Positions 1 to 12,700 of a stretch of 64,000 bases of DNA are shown in pieces. The DNA is from Strigops habroptila. Lineage: Eukaryota; Chordata; Aves; Psittaciformes; Psittacidae. Within the stretch, counting starts at the first letter, position 1. Every line of letters starts with the position of its first letter. Location of the stretch: assembly GCF_004027225.2 (NCBI RefSeq), contig NC_044296.2:5451943-5515942 (forward strand). The letters run 5' to 3'. A model generated the notes under the pieces. It ran no database searches. It saw nothing but the letters and a program-made list of their open reading frames with translations, and was not told the origin of the DNA. The translations under genes and the position numbers were made by a program.

Positions 1-704
1 CGCCGCCGCTCACTCAGACCGGCACCGGCCAGAGCCTCGCAGCACCCGCTGGGGCCGCCGCTGCCCGACACGCGTTTGGCCCCCAGGGCCGGGGCACGGT
101 GGCGTGAGGGGACCGGCCCGGGAGAACCGGCGGGGCCGGCCCGGGCTGCCCCATACCCCGGAGCTCTCCCGTCTCCCCGGGGCTGCCCCGTACCCCGGAG
201 CTGCCCCACATCCCGAGGCCCTCCCGTACCCCGGGGCCTCCCCACCAGGCGGAGCCACGGCCCCGGGCGCGGCCGCTCCGGGGGGACCCTTCGGGGAGGA
301 CCCCGGTCCCGCGGGGGCTCCGGGGTCCCGGGTCAGGCCGGCCCTGCCCCCGCTGCCATGGCAACCGGCAGGCCCCGCCCCCCCCGCACATCTCTATGGT
401 GCCTCCCGCGGGGCAGGCCCCGGCCCCCCCGCGCCCCGCAGCCGGGCCCTGTCGCGGCACCGCTCCCGCAGCCCGCGGGCTATCGCGACAGGCCCGCCCC
501 CCGCATCGCGATCAACCCCGGCGGAAGAGGCCCGCTCTACTTCCGGTGCCTCTTCCGCCCTGCAGCTCCGGGGCGTGTCTGTCCGCGGCACCTCCCGCGC
601 TCTATGGTGCTGGCTGCTCCCAGCCTCCTCAGCGGCGGCGGCCGGAGCCGGGAGGAGCGCGGCGGAGGCGGCGGGCGCAGGCCGGGGCCTGCCGAGCGCC
701 CGCC
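1..704 (+). promoter_or_regulatory. PIP5K1C: CpG-rich 5' flank, promoter and 5' UTR region of PIP5K1C
   Basis: The stretch is extremely GC- and CpG-rich up to the PIP5K1C start codon at 705, and the CpG richness continues into the start of intron 1 to about 1050. This fits a TATA-less CpG-island promoter. No TATA box or clear initiator is visible, so the transcription start cannot be placed. Positions 150-240 contain a short degenerate repeat built on a CCCCGTACCCCGGAGCTG-like unit. Long open frames on both strands here are a by-product of GC richness and I do not call them genes. In human the neighbour beyond PIP5K1C is divergent, so the left edge could belong to a shared bidirectional promoter; this is inference. 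Confidence 0.6.
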
Positions 705-3700
705 ATGGAGCCCGATGTGGCCGAGGAGGAGGAGGGCTCGTCCGTGGAGGGCGCCGGTGCCCCCCCGGAGGCCGGCGCGGGGGGCCTGGACGCGGCAGGA
801 GGTAACGCGCTGCGAGCACCGGGCGGCAGCACCGCCCCCGGCCGGTTCCCCCGTTCCCCCGCTCCCGGCGGAGCCCCTCCGCGGCGCATCCTCCCCTCGG
901 GCTCAGAGTGGTTCGGCCCAGCTGCACCCCCCGAGGGGGGCTGAGTGGTACCTCCCCGCCGTGCCCCCGCCTTGTGCCTTGGATCCCATGGCGGGGGGGG
1001 GGGCTCTGAGTGGTTCGGTCCAACCGCCCCCGCCCGCAGTGTGCCACTCCCGGGGCACCGCGTGGTCCCGTCCAACTGCAGCTCCCCCCCCCCCGACCCT
1101 GAATGGTTTCGCCCCCCCGGGGAGCCTCCTGCCTTGCTTTGGGGGGCTGTGGGGCTCCAGGGGGTCCTGCCTTGCTTTGGGGGTGCTCCAGGGGGTCCTG
1201 CCTTGCTTTGGGGGGCTGTGGGGCTGCAGGGGGTCCTGCCTTGCTTTGGGAGGCTGTGGGGCTGCAGGGGGTCCTGCCTTGCTTTGGGGGGCTCCAGGGG
1301 GGTCCTGCCTTGCGCTGGCGGGGTTGCAGGGGGTCCTGCCTTGCGCTGGGGGGCTCTGGGGCTCCCAGAAGACCACCTTCAAGAGGCAGGGAGCAAGCCC
1401 CAGCCTGACACCACCACTGACAGCATGAACAGAAGCTTCTGGGTTCCCCTTTGGCAGGATTGGACGTGTGGGGCTGTACAGGCAAACCTGCCTCCGCTGC
1501 CTAGTAATTTATAGCTCACTAACAACCTCTTAATTGCTGGTTTTCGAGTTGTGTGAGGCTGCAGAGCCCTGCCCTGCTGTCAGGTCCATGCGTTCCTTTG
1601 GGGGTCTGGCAGGGTGCTGCCGAGCACGCGCCTGAGCCCCACGTTCATTCTGAGCCTGCTACAAGATGGACGGGTTTTGGCTGTGTTATGACAGCAAAGC
1701 TACTCGTTCCCCAGCCTTTCAGTGAGGCTCATTAGTGCTAAAACCCCAGCAGTGCCAGGGGGAGCTGCGATTGTGTCTCAGATGTCACCTGCTGTGTCGG
1801 GAGGGCTGGATGTGAGGGGCTGTGGTTGAGGCATGCGGGAAGCTGTCCCCAGCACTCCTGCTGCAGTCCCTCGCTGTGAAGGGAAACAGAGCTGCGCTCA
1901 GCTTGCCTTTGGACCTCTTTGTTGGGAGCATTCTCCCAGCACAGCTGTGGGCTCCAGCTTGGGATGCTGAGGGAGCAGCAGAGAGAGCCTCTTGGCAATG
2001 AACAATTACAATACTCTTTATCCTTCAGACTTTTCTGCCACTTTCCTGTCTTTTGCGGAGGGGACAGGCTTGTTGCTCGGGCCAAGACTGCCGGGTTTAA
2101 GGAGGAGTGTGTGTTTTCCTTCTCTTTGTAAGTAACTCTGAACATACAAGCCTGCGGCTGTCTTACCTTACACTGATAGTAACAAACACATGAATCGGAG
2201 CCAGACATCTCACTGCTGCTTTGAGTCTCTGAGTCAAGTTGCTTACTCCTCGCTTGGGTCACGTCCAAATTGTGTCACTCGGCCTCAGTTTGCAAGTGTT
2301 GCTCCTGGGAGGGCTGAAGACAACATGCACAGCAGCTAATGGGTATTTTCTGGAAGAGAGTAAAGCCTGGAGGGACTGGAGGTGGCTCTCAATGGCTCTG
2401 TTGCTCTCGGGTCAGGATTGTGCCTGGGGGAGAACGTCACTCCTGACCCGTCTCTACGCGTCCTTCGTGCCGCTCCCCATAACACTTGTGCCGTGGATGA
2501 AGGATGGAGGGTCACCAGCACAGCCAGAATCTGCTCCCTGGCTCTGTGCTGCTGGGCAAGGGTGGCTGGTGCTGGGCTTTGACTGACTGGATCTGGTGGG
2601 GTTAAGCCAGAGCATGTGTCAGGTCAGTGAAAACCTACCCCAAGCACTCAGTATGTATCAAGGGGAGCTGCTTAGTAAAACTGAATGGAGGAGAGGGGCT
2701 GAAAGGCAGGGAAAGCTTGACTTAGTTGACATAAGGCATGGAGAGGCTTCTGAAGAGAGCTTTTGGAAGTCTTTGAGGGAGAAAACCTCATTTAGTGCCA
2801 GCAGCAGGGCTCGGGCATGAGCACACAGCCCTAGTTTGTCCCTTTCTGAGAACCCAAATCTGAGGTTTTCAAGTTTTCTCACCACCGTGGTGGAAAAGGG
2901 TGTTTCAAAATGTGATGGTTATAAGTAGCTGCAGTGCTCCTCCCTGGATCCTCACCCTCATCCCCTGGGAAGGGACTGCAGGGGCCTGTTCACCCGTTCT
3001 GGTGTGGATAGCAGAGCTGTTGGCACGAGTAGAGGTCAGTGTGGAGGCTCTGTGTGCCTGCAGGGTGACAGGAGCACCAGGATCCTTCAGGAATGGTTGG
3101 GTGAGGGCACATCACCATCGTCCTTCTACCCAGGAGACAGAGCACCTGGAAACCTCCTTTTCTCCAAAGGTGCTCAAGTTATTAGAGAGCTGTTGGCACA
3201 AATGGGTGGCAAAGCTGGTCTCCACCATCTCTTGCAAAGGTGGAAATTCTCAGCCTGATGGGGAGGGAAAGTTCATGTCCGATTTACTTCCACTTCTCGC
3301 ATCTCCTGTTCCATGTGTTGCAGCCTGCCCATCATTTATGGCTTGGAGTCTGGGCAGAAGCCTCCAGCGTGGTGTTCAGGGTTGAATTCTCTGCTTTAGG
3401 AAGCTGAAATTGCAAGTATTTCTGCTCTTGTTGTACAGTTGTCTCACTGCACCCAGAGCTGGAGGTAGCAAAGTGGAGCTCTCCGTGCTGCTGGATGCTG
3501 GCAGCACCTAGAAGCCCATCTGCACTGGGAGAGCACTGAGCTCTTCCCTCTTTGCCATGATCACTTTGAGGTGACTTTTGAAGGGCTGCTGGCAGCCTTG
3601 TTTTGTCTCAATGAGCAGATTAGAGATAAGAGAAGAATTCCAGCCCATGGGGCACAAGCAGCTCCATCCATACCAACATGATGGAGAGGGAAATGGCAGA

Positions 3701-6700
3701 GAGCTTATCAGCTTGAGGAAAAATCAAACGTAAACATCATCCCCAGCATGATGCTGGTTCACAGCTTAGCTGGGTGTCACATGCCTCCTTCCCATGAAAT
3801 GGTGGTAGCAAAAATGATTTCAGAGGGAGTCAGCTCAGCAAAAACAGACAGAAAAACACCCCGTGCCTTGAACTTGTGAAGACCCTGCAGTTACTTCACA
3901 GTCAATAAGTCACAGCTCAGCTGCAGGGAAGGAGGAAGGCAGCGAAAATAGAATTCAGGCTGCTCTGGCAAATTAATTGTCCTTTAAGATCTGAATCTAC
4001 AAATGGGGAAGCAAATGGGATTATGGGGCCTGGGGACTGTGAAGGGCAGTGTTTGGATGGCAGGGAGTTCCAGGCAGTGTCCTGAAGGATGCTGAGCCCA
4101 TCTGTATCCGTGTCAGGCCAAGCTGGAGATCGAATCCCTGAGTACTCAGGATGAAGAATGATTAATCTCATTTTCATTAAGTAGCATTTGGCATTGACCT
4201 GTATATAACAGCCCGTTCCAGCAGTCCTGGATCTGCTGCTGGCAAAGCTGCCACTGTGTCCCACTTGGGAAGCTCGCTGGGCCTCTCCTGAAGGGCTCCT
4301 CAGGGAATGACCTGAGTGGATTTAGTATGAGCAGTGCATCATTTGGGAATGATTATTGAAGTGATTCACTGACATGACCATTGTGGGCTCTTGCCAGATG
4401 CACAGTCTTATTAAATCTGATTTTCCCATATAAGGTGGCTGCAGCCTGGAAAGCAGCAGCAGGAATTCCAGTGCTTGCTTCCTTCATGAACACATCTCTC
4501 AGTTGCAGCCAGTCAAGCCCAGCAGTAGGTGTGCCACGGGTGTGTGATCCCCTGACAAAGCCCTTCCCATTGCCTGCTGCTCACATCTTTGTCACCTTTG
4601 AATACTCCTGTCCATCTTTCCGGGTGTTGGAGGGGGAAGCGCTCAGGGGCTCCCAGCACAAGGAGGGTTTGGCTGTATTTAGGTGGCAGTGACCTTCAGC
4701 AGGCTCCAGCGTGGACACTTCGCATACTCCAGTGTGGGGACAGAAAGACACATGTGCAGAGGGGGTGCCTCTATGTTTGAAGTCATAAATAGCAGCTGAA
4801 CAGTAGAAGAAGGTCTGGGGTGGGGGGTTTTGTTTCCCATTAAGTCTTTCCAGGTCTCTAACCAAAATATCTCACGGTCCCCTTCAAGTCTCATTTGTTC
4901 AATAACCCAGTTGACAACTTCATTCCAAGCTGTTGCCTTCCAGGCCTGCAGGCTCAGCTGCCCTGCGAATGTGCTCAAGAACAGAAGTTTGAGAAAAGAC
5001 CCTCAAGCTCATCAAGTCCAACCGTTCCCCAGCACTGCCAAGGCCACCACTAACCCCTGGCACTGAGGCCTCGGCTACACGGTGTATGAACACTTGCAGG
5101 GACGGTGACTCCAGCACTGCCCTGGGCAGCCTGTTCCAATGCCTGAGCACCCTTTGGGGAAGGAATTGTTCCTCATCTCCATCTAAACCTGCCCTGGTGC
5201 AGCTTGAGGCCGTTTCCTCTTCTCCCATCCCTTGTTCCTTGGGAGCAGAGACCAGCCCCCTCCTGGCTCCATCCTCCTGTCAGGCAGTTGCAGAGAGCGA
5301 TAAGGCCCCCCCTGAGCCTTCTCTTCTCCAGACTAACCCCCCCAGGTCCCTCAGCTGTTCCTCATCACACTTGTGCTCCAGGCCCTGCACCAGCTCCGGT
5401 GCCCTTCTCTGGCCCTGCTCCAGCCCCTCAATGTCTCTCTTGTAGTGAGGGGCCCAGAACTGAACACAGGATTTGAGGTGCAGCCTCACCAGTGCTCCCA
5501 GTACAGAGGGACAATCACTGCCCTGGCCCTTCTGCCACACTCTTGTGGCAGTGAGGTTTGTCTTGATCCTTACCAGTACTGACCCTCTTGGCAGAGCAGC
5601 CTGGTGTTGCTCACCTACCCTCCTGGGGAGCAGTGTGCTAAAAGGAAAAGCATCTGCCAGGATCATCCTCCTCCTCTCCGGATAGTGAGGAACATGAGTC
5701 CCTGGAAGGGGATCCTGGCTGCTCCAAGCAGCCCTGCAGCAGCCCATGACAATAAGGTAACATTGGGGTTTTTCCTTCCATAGGTAGCTCTTAGAAATAC
5801 TCTGTTCCTGAAAACAGCCTGGCACTTGTGTGAGTTTTCCAGTGTTGTCAGAAGCTGAGTGAACCTCAGGACTTCCTGGGAAAGGTTTTCTGTAACTGAA
5901 AGCTAAAAGTGATGGAGCAGCTCCTGAGTCGCCCCATCTCTCCTCACCCATGTGTTGAAGCAGAAAATGCTGTCAACCCCTAATTAAGCATCACCATCTT
6001 CCATCATGTGTTCTTGCGGCTTCCCCAGCTTCCATGTGGGTTTTTGCTCTGGCTTGTGGTGAATAACTCGCCTGAGTCAGAGAATGTGCTGTGGCGGGAG
6101 GAGATGTGGAGGCTCCAACGTGTTCACTGTGAGCTGGTCACTGCCAACCACACCGTGTTCCGTTGTCTCACAGCGCTGGGAGAGGCTCTGAGTCTTTCAC
6201 CATGAGTTAGCCCCTTTTCTTCTCTTCCAGCTTGCTTTGAGTACAGCAAAACCACTTCCCTAATTCTCCTTCAAAAATACAAATGTGTACAACCAGAGAC
6301 AGGGTGTGATGGGGTCTCTTGATGATTTAACACATAAACAGGCTGGAATAGTTGATATTTGAAGAACAGCAGTATGGAGATTGCATATCCTGTACTGTTG
6401 CATCTCTGGTGAATGGCTATCAGAATCATGGAATCCCAGACTGATTTGTGTTGGGAGAGACCTTAAAGCTCCTCCAGTTCCAACCCCTTTCCACTACAGC
6501 AGGTTGCTCCAACAGTCCTCCTCTCCTCTGCCATCAGCAGAATCTGTGTGTTCTCTTTGCAGAAATTGCTATTGGAGAGGGTGGGAAGGACTTCCTGGGA
6601 GAAAAGAGGAGTTGGAAATGGGCTGATGGATTCTGGGGTATCTCCACCATCGCAGACCTGCCTGTTGTGGGTGGTGTTTGGGAAGGCAGGACCTACATTA

Positions 6701-9700
6701 GGTAGCACTCCTGGACTGCTCCTGCTGCTCAGGGCAGAGGAAACCAGGTCACAGCCCAAGGTTTGTCACAAGACCAACCTGGGCAGATACGGTGCCACTT
6801 CCAAAAGGGCCTGTGGATTAGCTGTGCATGGGAACCCCACATGCCGCGAGCTCCTGTCTTTGTTCTGTGTGGCGGAGCTTCACTGCCTGAGCTCCAGGGA
6901 ATTAACAGATTATCAGACCAGGGCAGTTTTGCCTTGTTTGTGGTCATTAGGACGTAGCAGCTCTTGGGCTGGTGCTGGTGGGGAGCTCAGTACTGGTCAA
7001 GCTCCAAGTAGCTCAAATGCTCCTTGTCGCTTTACTGCATAATATCTCGCCCAGCCATGCAGGGACATGATGTTTAATTCAGCTTTCTGCATTATGCCAC
7101 TGCTAAGACTTTCCTGCTCCTGTGTTTTGGATTTGCCGTGGCCCTGTTGGTGCCTGTGGTAGCTTGGTCTAGATGATCATGAAGGGTCCACATAGCTACA
7201 CTGGTTACTAACTCTAAACTTGGTGAAGCTTTCTGTGCCAAAGCTCATCGAACTACTGACTTCAACTTCTCTGTGTTCCTCTCCCATGGTAGATACCTCC
7301 TAATGTCTTCTGCAGAAGATCTGGGGCCGCTTTGACCTCAACCAGCTCCCAGAGGAAAGGCAGCTCCCCAGCAGAGGAAGGGGCGTGCTGGGCTGGGAGC
7401 CACTCAGGTCCCTCTTTCACTGAATGTAGTATTTCAGAGTGATTCCACAGATGTTCCATGTTTTCTCCGTAGGAGGCAAAGAGATCTGCTGCTTTTGAGA
7501 CCAGGCAGCTGAGCCCACGCCATCTTTGGCAGGGCTGGTGTGAAAGCCTGTCCTTAACGTCCCTCAAACTCTGGACATATCAGGATCTTGCCCTTCAAAA
7601 TGGGTGAATGTGTCAGACCATGCTGGTGACCATGTTACAGTTCTGCAAGAGCAGAATTAACCCAGATTATTTTGCCCTTTCATTTGCTGCCTGGCAAGAT
7701 GATGGTTCAATTGCCAGGTAGACTTTTCTTCCCCTTGGGGTTTGCCATTCTCAGTTGTTGCTTTATATTCTGTTACCCTATGTAAGTTCAGGTTTAGATC
7801 ACTGGTGGCTGAGGTGGCCACTCTCCCTCCAGGCCCTTGTCCAAAGCCCCTCTTCAGGTTTCCTGTAGCCCCTTTAGGCACTGGAGCTGCTCTAAGGTCT
7901 CCCCTTCAGGAGCCTTCTCTTCTCCAGGCTGCCCCAGCCCAGCTCTCTCAGCCTGGCTCCGGAGCAGAGCTGCTCCAGCCCTCGCAGCAGCTCCGGGGCC
8001 TCCTCTGGCCTTGCTCCAACAGCTCCATGTCCCTCTTGTGTTGGGGAGCTGGACACAAAGCCTCTGGTGTGGGCAGGATAAAGCAGCTGATGATAAGGAT
8101 GCTGCAGCAGTTTTCTTTCTATAGACTCTCTGCTTATCAGATGGACCAAGTTGGTTTGGGTTTTTTTTTTTTTTTTGCATTTTTCAAGACAAAATTGTCC
8201 ATTTCTGCATTTTTTCAAAGGGAGGCAGCTGGCTGAAACCATCATCTGGCTGAGTGCTCCTTCTCTAAATGCCTGCCTGATGGCACTTCAAGCAGTCAGG
8301 CACTCCATTTAGATGCTGATATGAAACTTGGTTCTCTGATTTGATTTCACAGTTCCTGTCCATGCAGTTGGTTCTGCAGTATCCCCACACTGAGAGGAAG
8401 GAGTGATGCGATCAGAAGAGGGCAGATGTAATACCTGAAACCACTTGTCTTCCTTTTAAATGTCACTTTAAATGGGTGTTGTCTTCAAAATGACAGTTTT
8501 CCTTGCTGTATGCATTCAGTGGTGCTCTCGCCATCTGTCTGGATGTGTGTTGATGGGGGCAGTGTGGAATTTGCTGGCAGAAATGCAAGCTGTAGGGATG
8601 TAAAATAGTCCCTAACTTCAAAGGTGGAACAAAGGCAGCAGAACATCACACTGTCTGGAAGCTGCAGTTCAGTGAGGTGCAGTGAAGTGCTCTTCAGTCA
8701 CAGGGCAAACACTGGCTTGGGTGGAATGCAGAAGTAAGGCACGTGAGGGCTTTCCTCAGTTTGGCCTACCAGGTGGTGATTATTTGTGGGTTTCAACAGC
8801 ACGTGTTATGTGATGGCTTTTGTGTTGGGAAGGACTGTTTGTTCAGGGCTCAGAGCTGAAATCTGGAAGGCGAACAATTGCCTTGGCTTCATTTACTACT
8901 TTTTTTCCCTTGTAATTCTAACTTACGTTACAAGATACCGAAGCTTTTCCAGGGGGTCCACATTTGTGCTGCATGTTGTAGTTGGTGATGGGCATACTGT
9001 TGTGTTTTTGAATTCCAGGGTACTTCCCCTCAAACCATCATCTCTTCAGGCTTAAATGAATTGTGATGGAAGAGAAATGATGACATAGCCTTTCTTCACC
9101 TTAGTCTCGGAGGGTTGGGTGTTTGTTTTCATGTTGGTATTAAGTGGGAGTCAGTGGTGGGTTAACTATCTGGGACACTCTTTTGAGAAAAAGGCCTCTG
9201 GGCTGGAAATGCCAGAAAATGCTTATTAAAAAAAATAAGAAACTGCAGAAGAGAACATCCTGAAACTGCTCATTGCTTCTCCAGCTCCTTGCATTTCCTA
9301 TGTATAACTGCAACCTTAGCTGCAGCTCCCTTGCAGAGAGCCTCAAAGTCCTCATAAACATGGCTCTGTCTTTAAAATGAAGCAATAGGACTCTACTTTG
9401 TCAGACAAAACAGTTATATTCCAGTTAAAGACAGCAATTGCCTTATCTGTTTCACTTTGGTATGATAAACAGGTTGCCCAGTGTATACCAGATGCAGAGC
9501 TGGACAATGGGGGCTGGTATTAAATTGCAGACCCTCCTAAGATGAAGTGCTGGAAGTGGCCTTGATTTGGTAATCTGGGAGTAACTTCATTTATTCAGTG
9601 TGTGCAAGCTGTGGTTTTGTGTTGGTAGGATGGCATTGCATGAGCTTCCACAAGGGATTGAGGTTTCAGGGTTATAAAAATCCATCTCAGAAAGATGCTT

Positions 9701-12700
9701 CCCTAACTCCCGGGTTTAAAAACACAAAGATTGGTTTTACTTCGAATCTTTGATTTCTAAACTGAAATCTAGGAGCTCAAGAAGGCTGGACGTACCCAGC
9801 ATGAAAAGGAAGCTGTAACCTAGAGGAACAAGGTGGGGTTTTATAGTATCTGAAGAAATTAATTTGAAAAGCAAGTTTTGCCTTGAGGTGGGGTGAAAAA
9901 CAACTTAATCCATAAGGGAATTCAAAGGGAAAAGGAGTATATTGCAGGCAGAAGTGGCAAGTGCTGCCTGTCACTTAAGGTTTTCTGTTAGAGCTGCTGC
10001 TTTGGGTTGCTTTGACTTGCCGAGATAATGGTGTCCAAACATCCTTGGCCTTATGGCTGGCCTTGAAGTTCTGGAAAGAAATGATGTACTCATTTTGGTG
10101 AGAGGAAGCCAAGAAGTATTGACCCATCCAAAACTTCAGAGCTTGGTCAGGTCCATCCTTAAATGGGATCACGGTAACTGTGGGATGTTCCACTTCATCA
10201 GACCCACAGCCTGGTTTGGGATGAAGGGACTTTAAAGCTCCTCCAGTTCCAACCCCCTGCCACAGGCAGGGACACCTTCCACTACAGCAGGTTGCTCCAA
10301 GTCCCGTCCAGCCTAGTCCCTTCTGACCAGGCTGTCCACGATCCTCAGTGTAATGCACCTGAAACGTCCTTGTAGCCCAGCATAGACACCAGGTTATCTC
10401 TTCCTGCCATCTACATGTGTCTCACCTGCTTGTTTTTCCTACCAAGAGGTCTAGAAGTGTTTTTAAGAGTTACTGGAGTTTAGGTAGCTTGTTTTCAGCC
10501 AGTAGCTGAGTCACAAGATGCCAGGATCCTGGGCAGAGAAGCAGCTACTCACTGAAACTTTGAGTTATGATTTTTGGCAGCACGTTTCATCTCTGGAGCT
10601 TGTTCTGCCGTGGCTTGTTTTGTTCCATCTGTTCAGGTGCCTTTGTTAGAGCAGAGCAGGGGCACCCGGCTGAAACGCTCTGGTCACAGAGAGCAGGCGT
10701 GTTGTAGCATCAGCAGCAGCACCTGTGGCAGCCCCGAAGTGTTGTTTGAAGGAGACTTGACTCAACCTGATGAGAGCAGCCTACCAAAAGGGCTTTATAT
10801 CCAGTGACGCATGTTGTACGCAGCCCCGGCCTGAAATCCCCTCTCGAGTCTCCGGTGTTTGAGCACCTTTGGAAAAGCCCTGTCAAGCAACATTAGCAAG
10901 AGCAGAATGAGATCTGAGAGGATTTAGATGAGCAGCTTTGGCTGTGGAGTAAATCAGGAAATACCCCAGTCATTACCAGTGCAGGATGGCTTGTGAAGGG
11001 TGGCCTGAGACAAAGCGCCTGTTGTCTCTTTGGAGATTGCTGTTGGGTGGGATGTGGAGCTCCTGCAGTTCTAAAGCTGTGCTTATTGTGGTGACCTCTG
11101 TGTATCCTGGTGGTAGGTGGTGGTTATGCAAGTTCAGGGAGATTTCTTTACCTGCTGTGACTGTAGGAACTGGACTTCAGAATGTCTTTTATCAGGTCAG
11201 GAAATGGAAGATTTGGGGAGGTGAAGTTCTTTCTTGAGTTGAGTTCTATTTTAATTTAGTCTGAGAATAATCCTTAACTGTTAACGGGCAAGAGGAGTAA
11301 GCTCTTAGTCAAGTAGCACCTGTAGGAAGATACTTTTAAATGGTGGAAATGATAGAAGATCTGACCCATCCCTCCTGGATTGGAGGTGCCAACTTTGTTT
11401 AGCTGCAGAACCCCCATTGAGAAGGGGCTGAGAGAGAAAGTGGGGGGGATCATTTGTCACTGAGTGCTGGATTGCAAGTTGTGTACCTGCTGTCTGCTCC
11501 GACAAAGCAGCTCGAATGATTTCTTTGACTCTGCCAAGACAGGTTGATATCCTTTGGAGGAATGCCCAGAGAAGTTGATGTTGTGCTAAGGCATCCTCCT
11601 GCCCTCTCTGTAGCAGTATCCTCTGCTGTTTATCAGCTTAAGTTTTGGGATAAGCTACAGGAAAGTATTCCTTTTTCCAGCCACTAATTCCTTGTCTTGT
11701 GCCTGGTCCCAGCCTTGCAGATGTCCTCACATGGACAGTGACTTGTGAGGGGAGCTGGTGAATATGAGATGGTGAAGAGCCTCCAGCCACGCTAATCCCT
11801 ACCTGGCTTGAACCTGGCAGAGGGGAGATTGCGATGAGATCTTAGGAAGAAGTTCTTCCCTACCCGTGGCTCCATCTGGGTGCTTTGCTTTGAGCAGTCC
11901 TCGCTGGGCTGGACCACGCAGGGCTCAAATCACTTGATCCTGGGAGGGAAGTGCTGGTGAGGGAGCAGCTTCTGAGCTTTGGGGTTGAAAACCCTCAAGC
12001 AGAAGGCTGGAGGGGGTTGCTGGGGGTGGCAGGGTCCTTGAGGAAACCCATAGAGCAGGAGTGGAAAGGAGGGAGCAGGGCAAGCTGAGCAGCGCCCCAA
12101 GGCCCTGTCCTGCCTAGCAGGTACATTAAGCTCTTTCCCTTAATTTGTACAAGCCAGGCTGTTCCTTTCCCTCCTGAGTTTATGCTCAACTGAAGAAGGC
12201 AAAGGGCCTGGGAAGGGAGTGTGGCACGTAAGGTTGGTGCAGCAGATCATGGTTTGCAAATGTCATCTTCCCTCCACAAAGTGGAGGTGGTTCCTGCGTG
12301 CTTGAAACGGCAAAACGAGGCATGGAGCTGGTGTGGGAGGTGAGAGGAGGGGAACAGGGGATGAAATGGGATTGCTTATCCCTGGCTGCTCCTGGGAGTT
12401 ACAGAACTGTAGAATCATGGACCGGTTTGGGTTGGAAGAGACCTTGAAGACCATCCAGTGTTCAACCAGCACGAGCTTTTGTGTAGATGATCCCAAAAAT
12501 TATTCAGTCAGCAAGTGCTCCAGGGAAAACTGGATGGCTTTGGGTGTCAAACCTATATGGAGTTGCCATGTACCAAGCTAAAGTTGTCTCAGATTGCTTT
12601 ATTCACTTACTTGTTTCTCCAGGCTCTCCAGAAGCAGCTCACCATGCCCAGGATGCTGCAGCTCTTTCTGCTTATGGGAGCCACATTTAAGGAGTGGGGA

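Noticed and set aside
76-1428. 450-residue open frame on + and similar long frames on both strands over the PIP5K1C promoter
   Set aside because: Pro/Arg/Gly-rich translation of a CpG island and two tandem arrays; no domain, and long frames exist on both strands because stop codons are rare in such GC-rich DNA. PIP5K1C exon 1 is read in a different frame.
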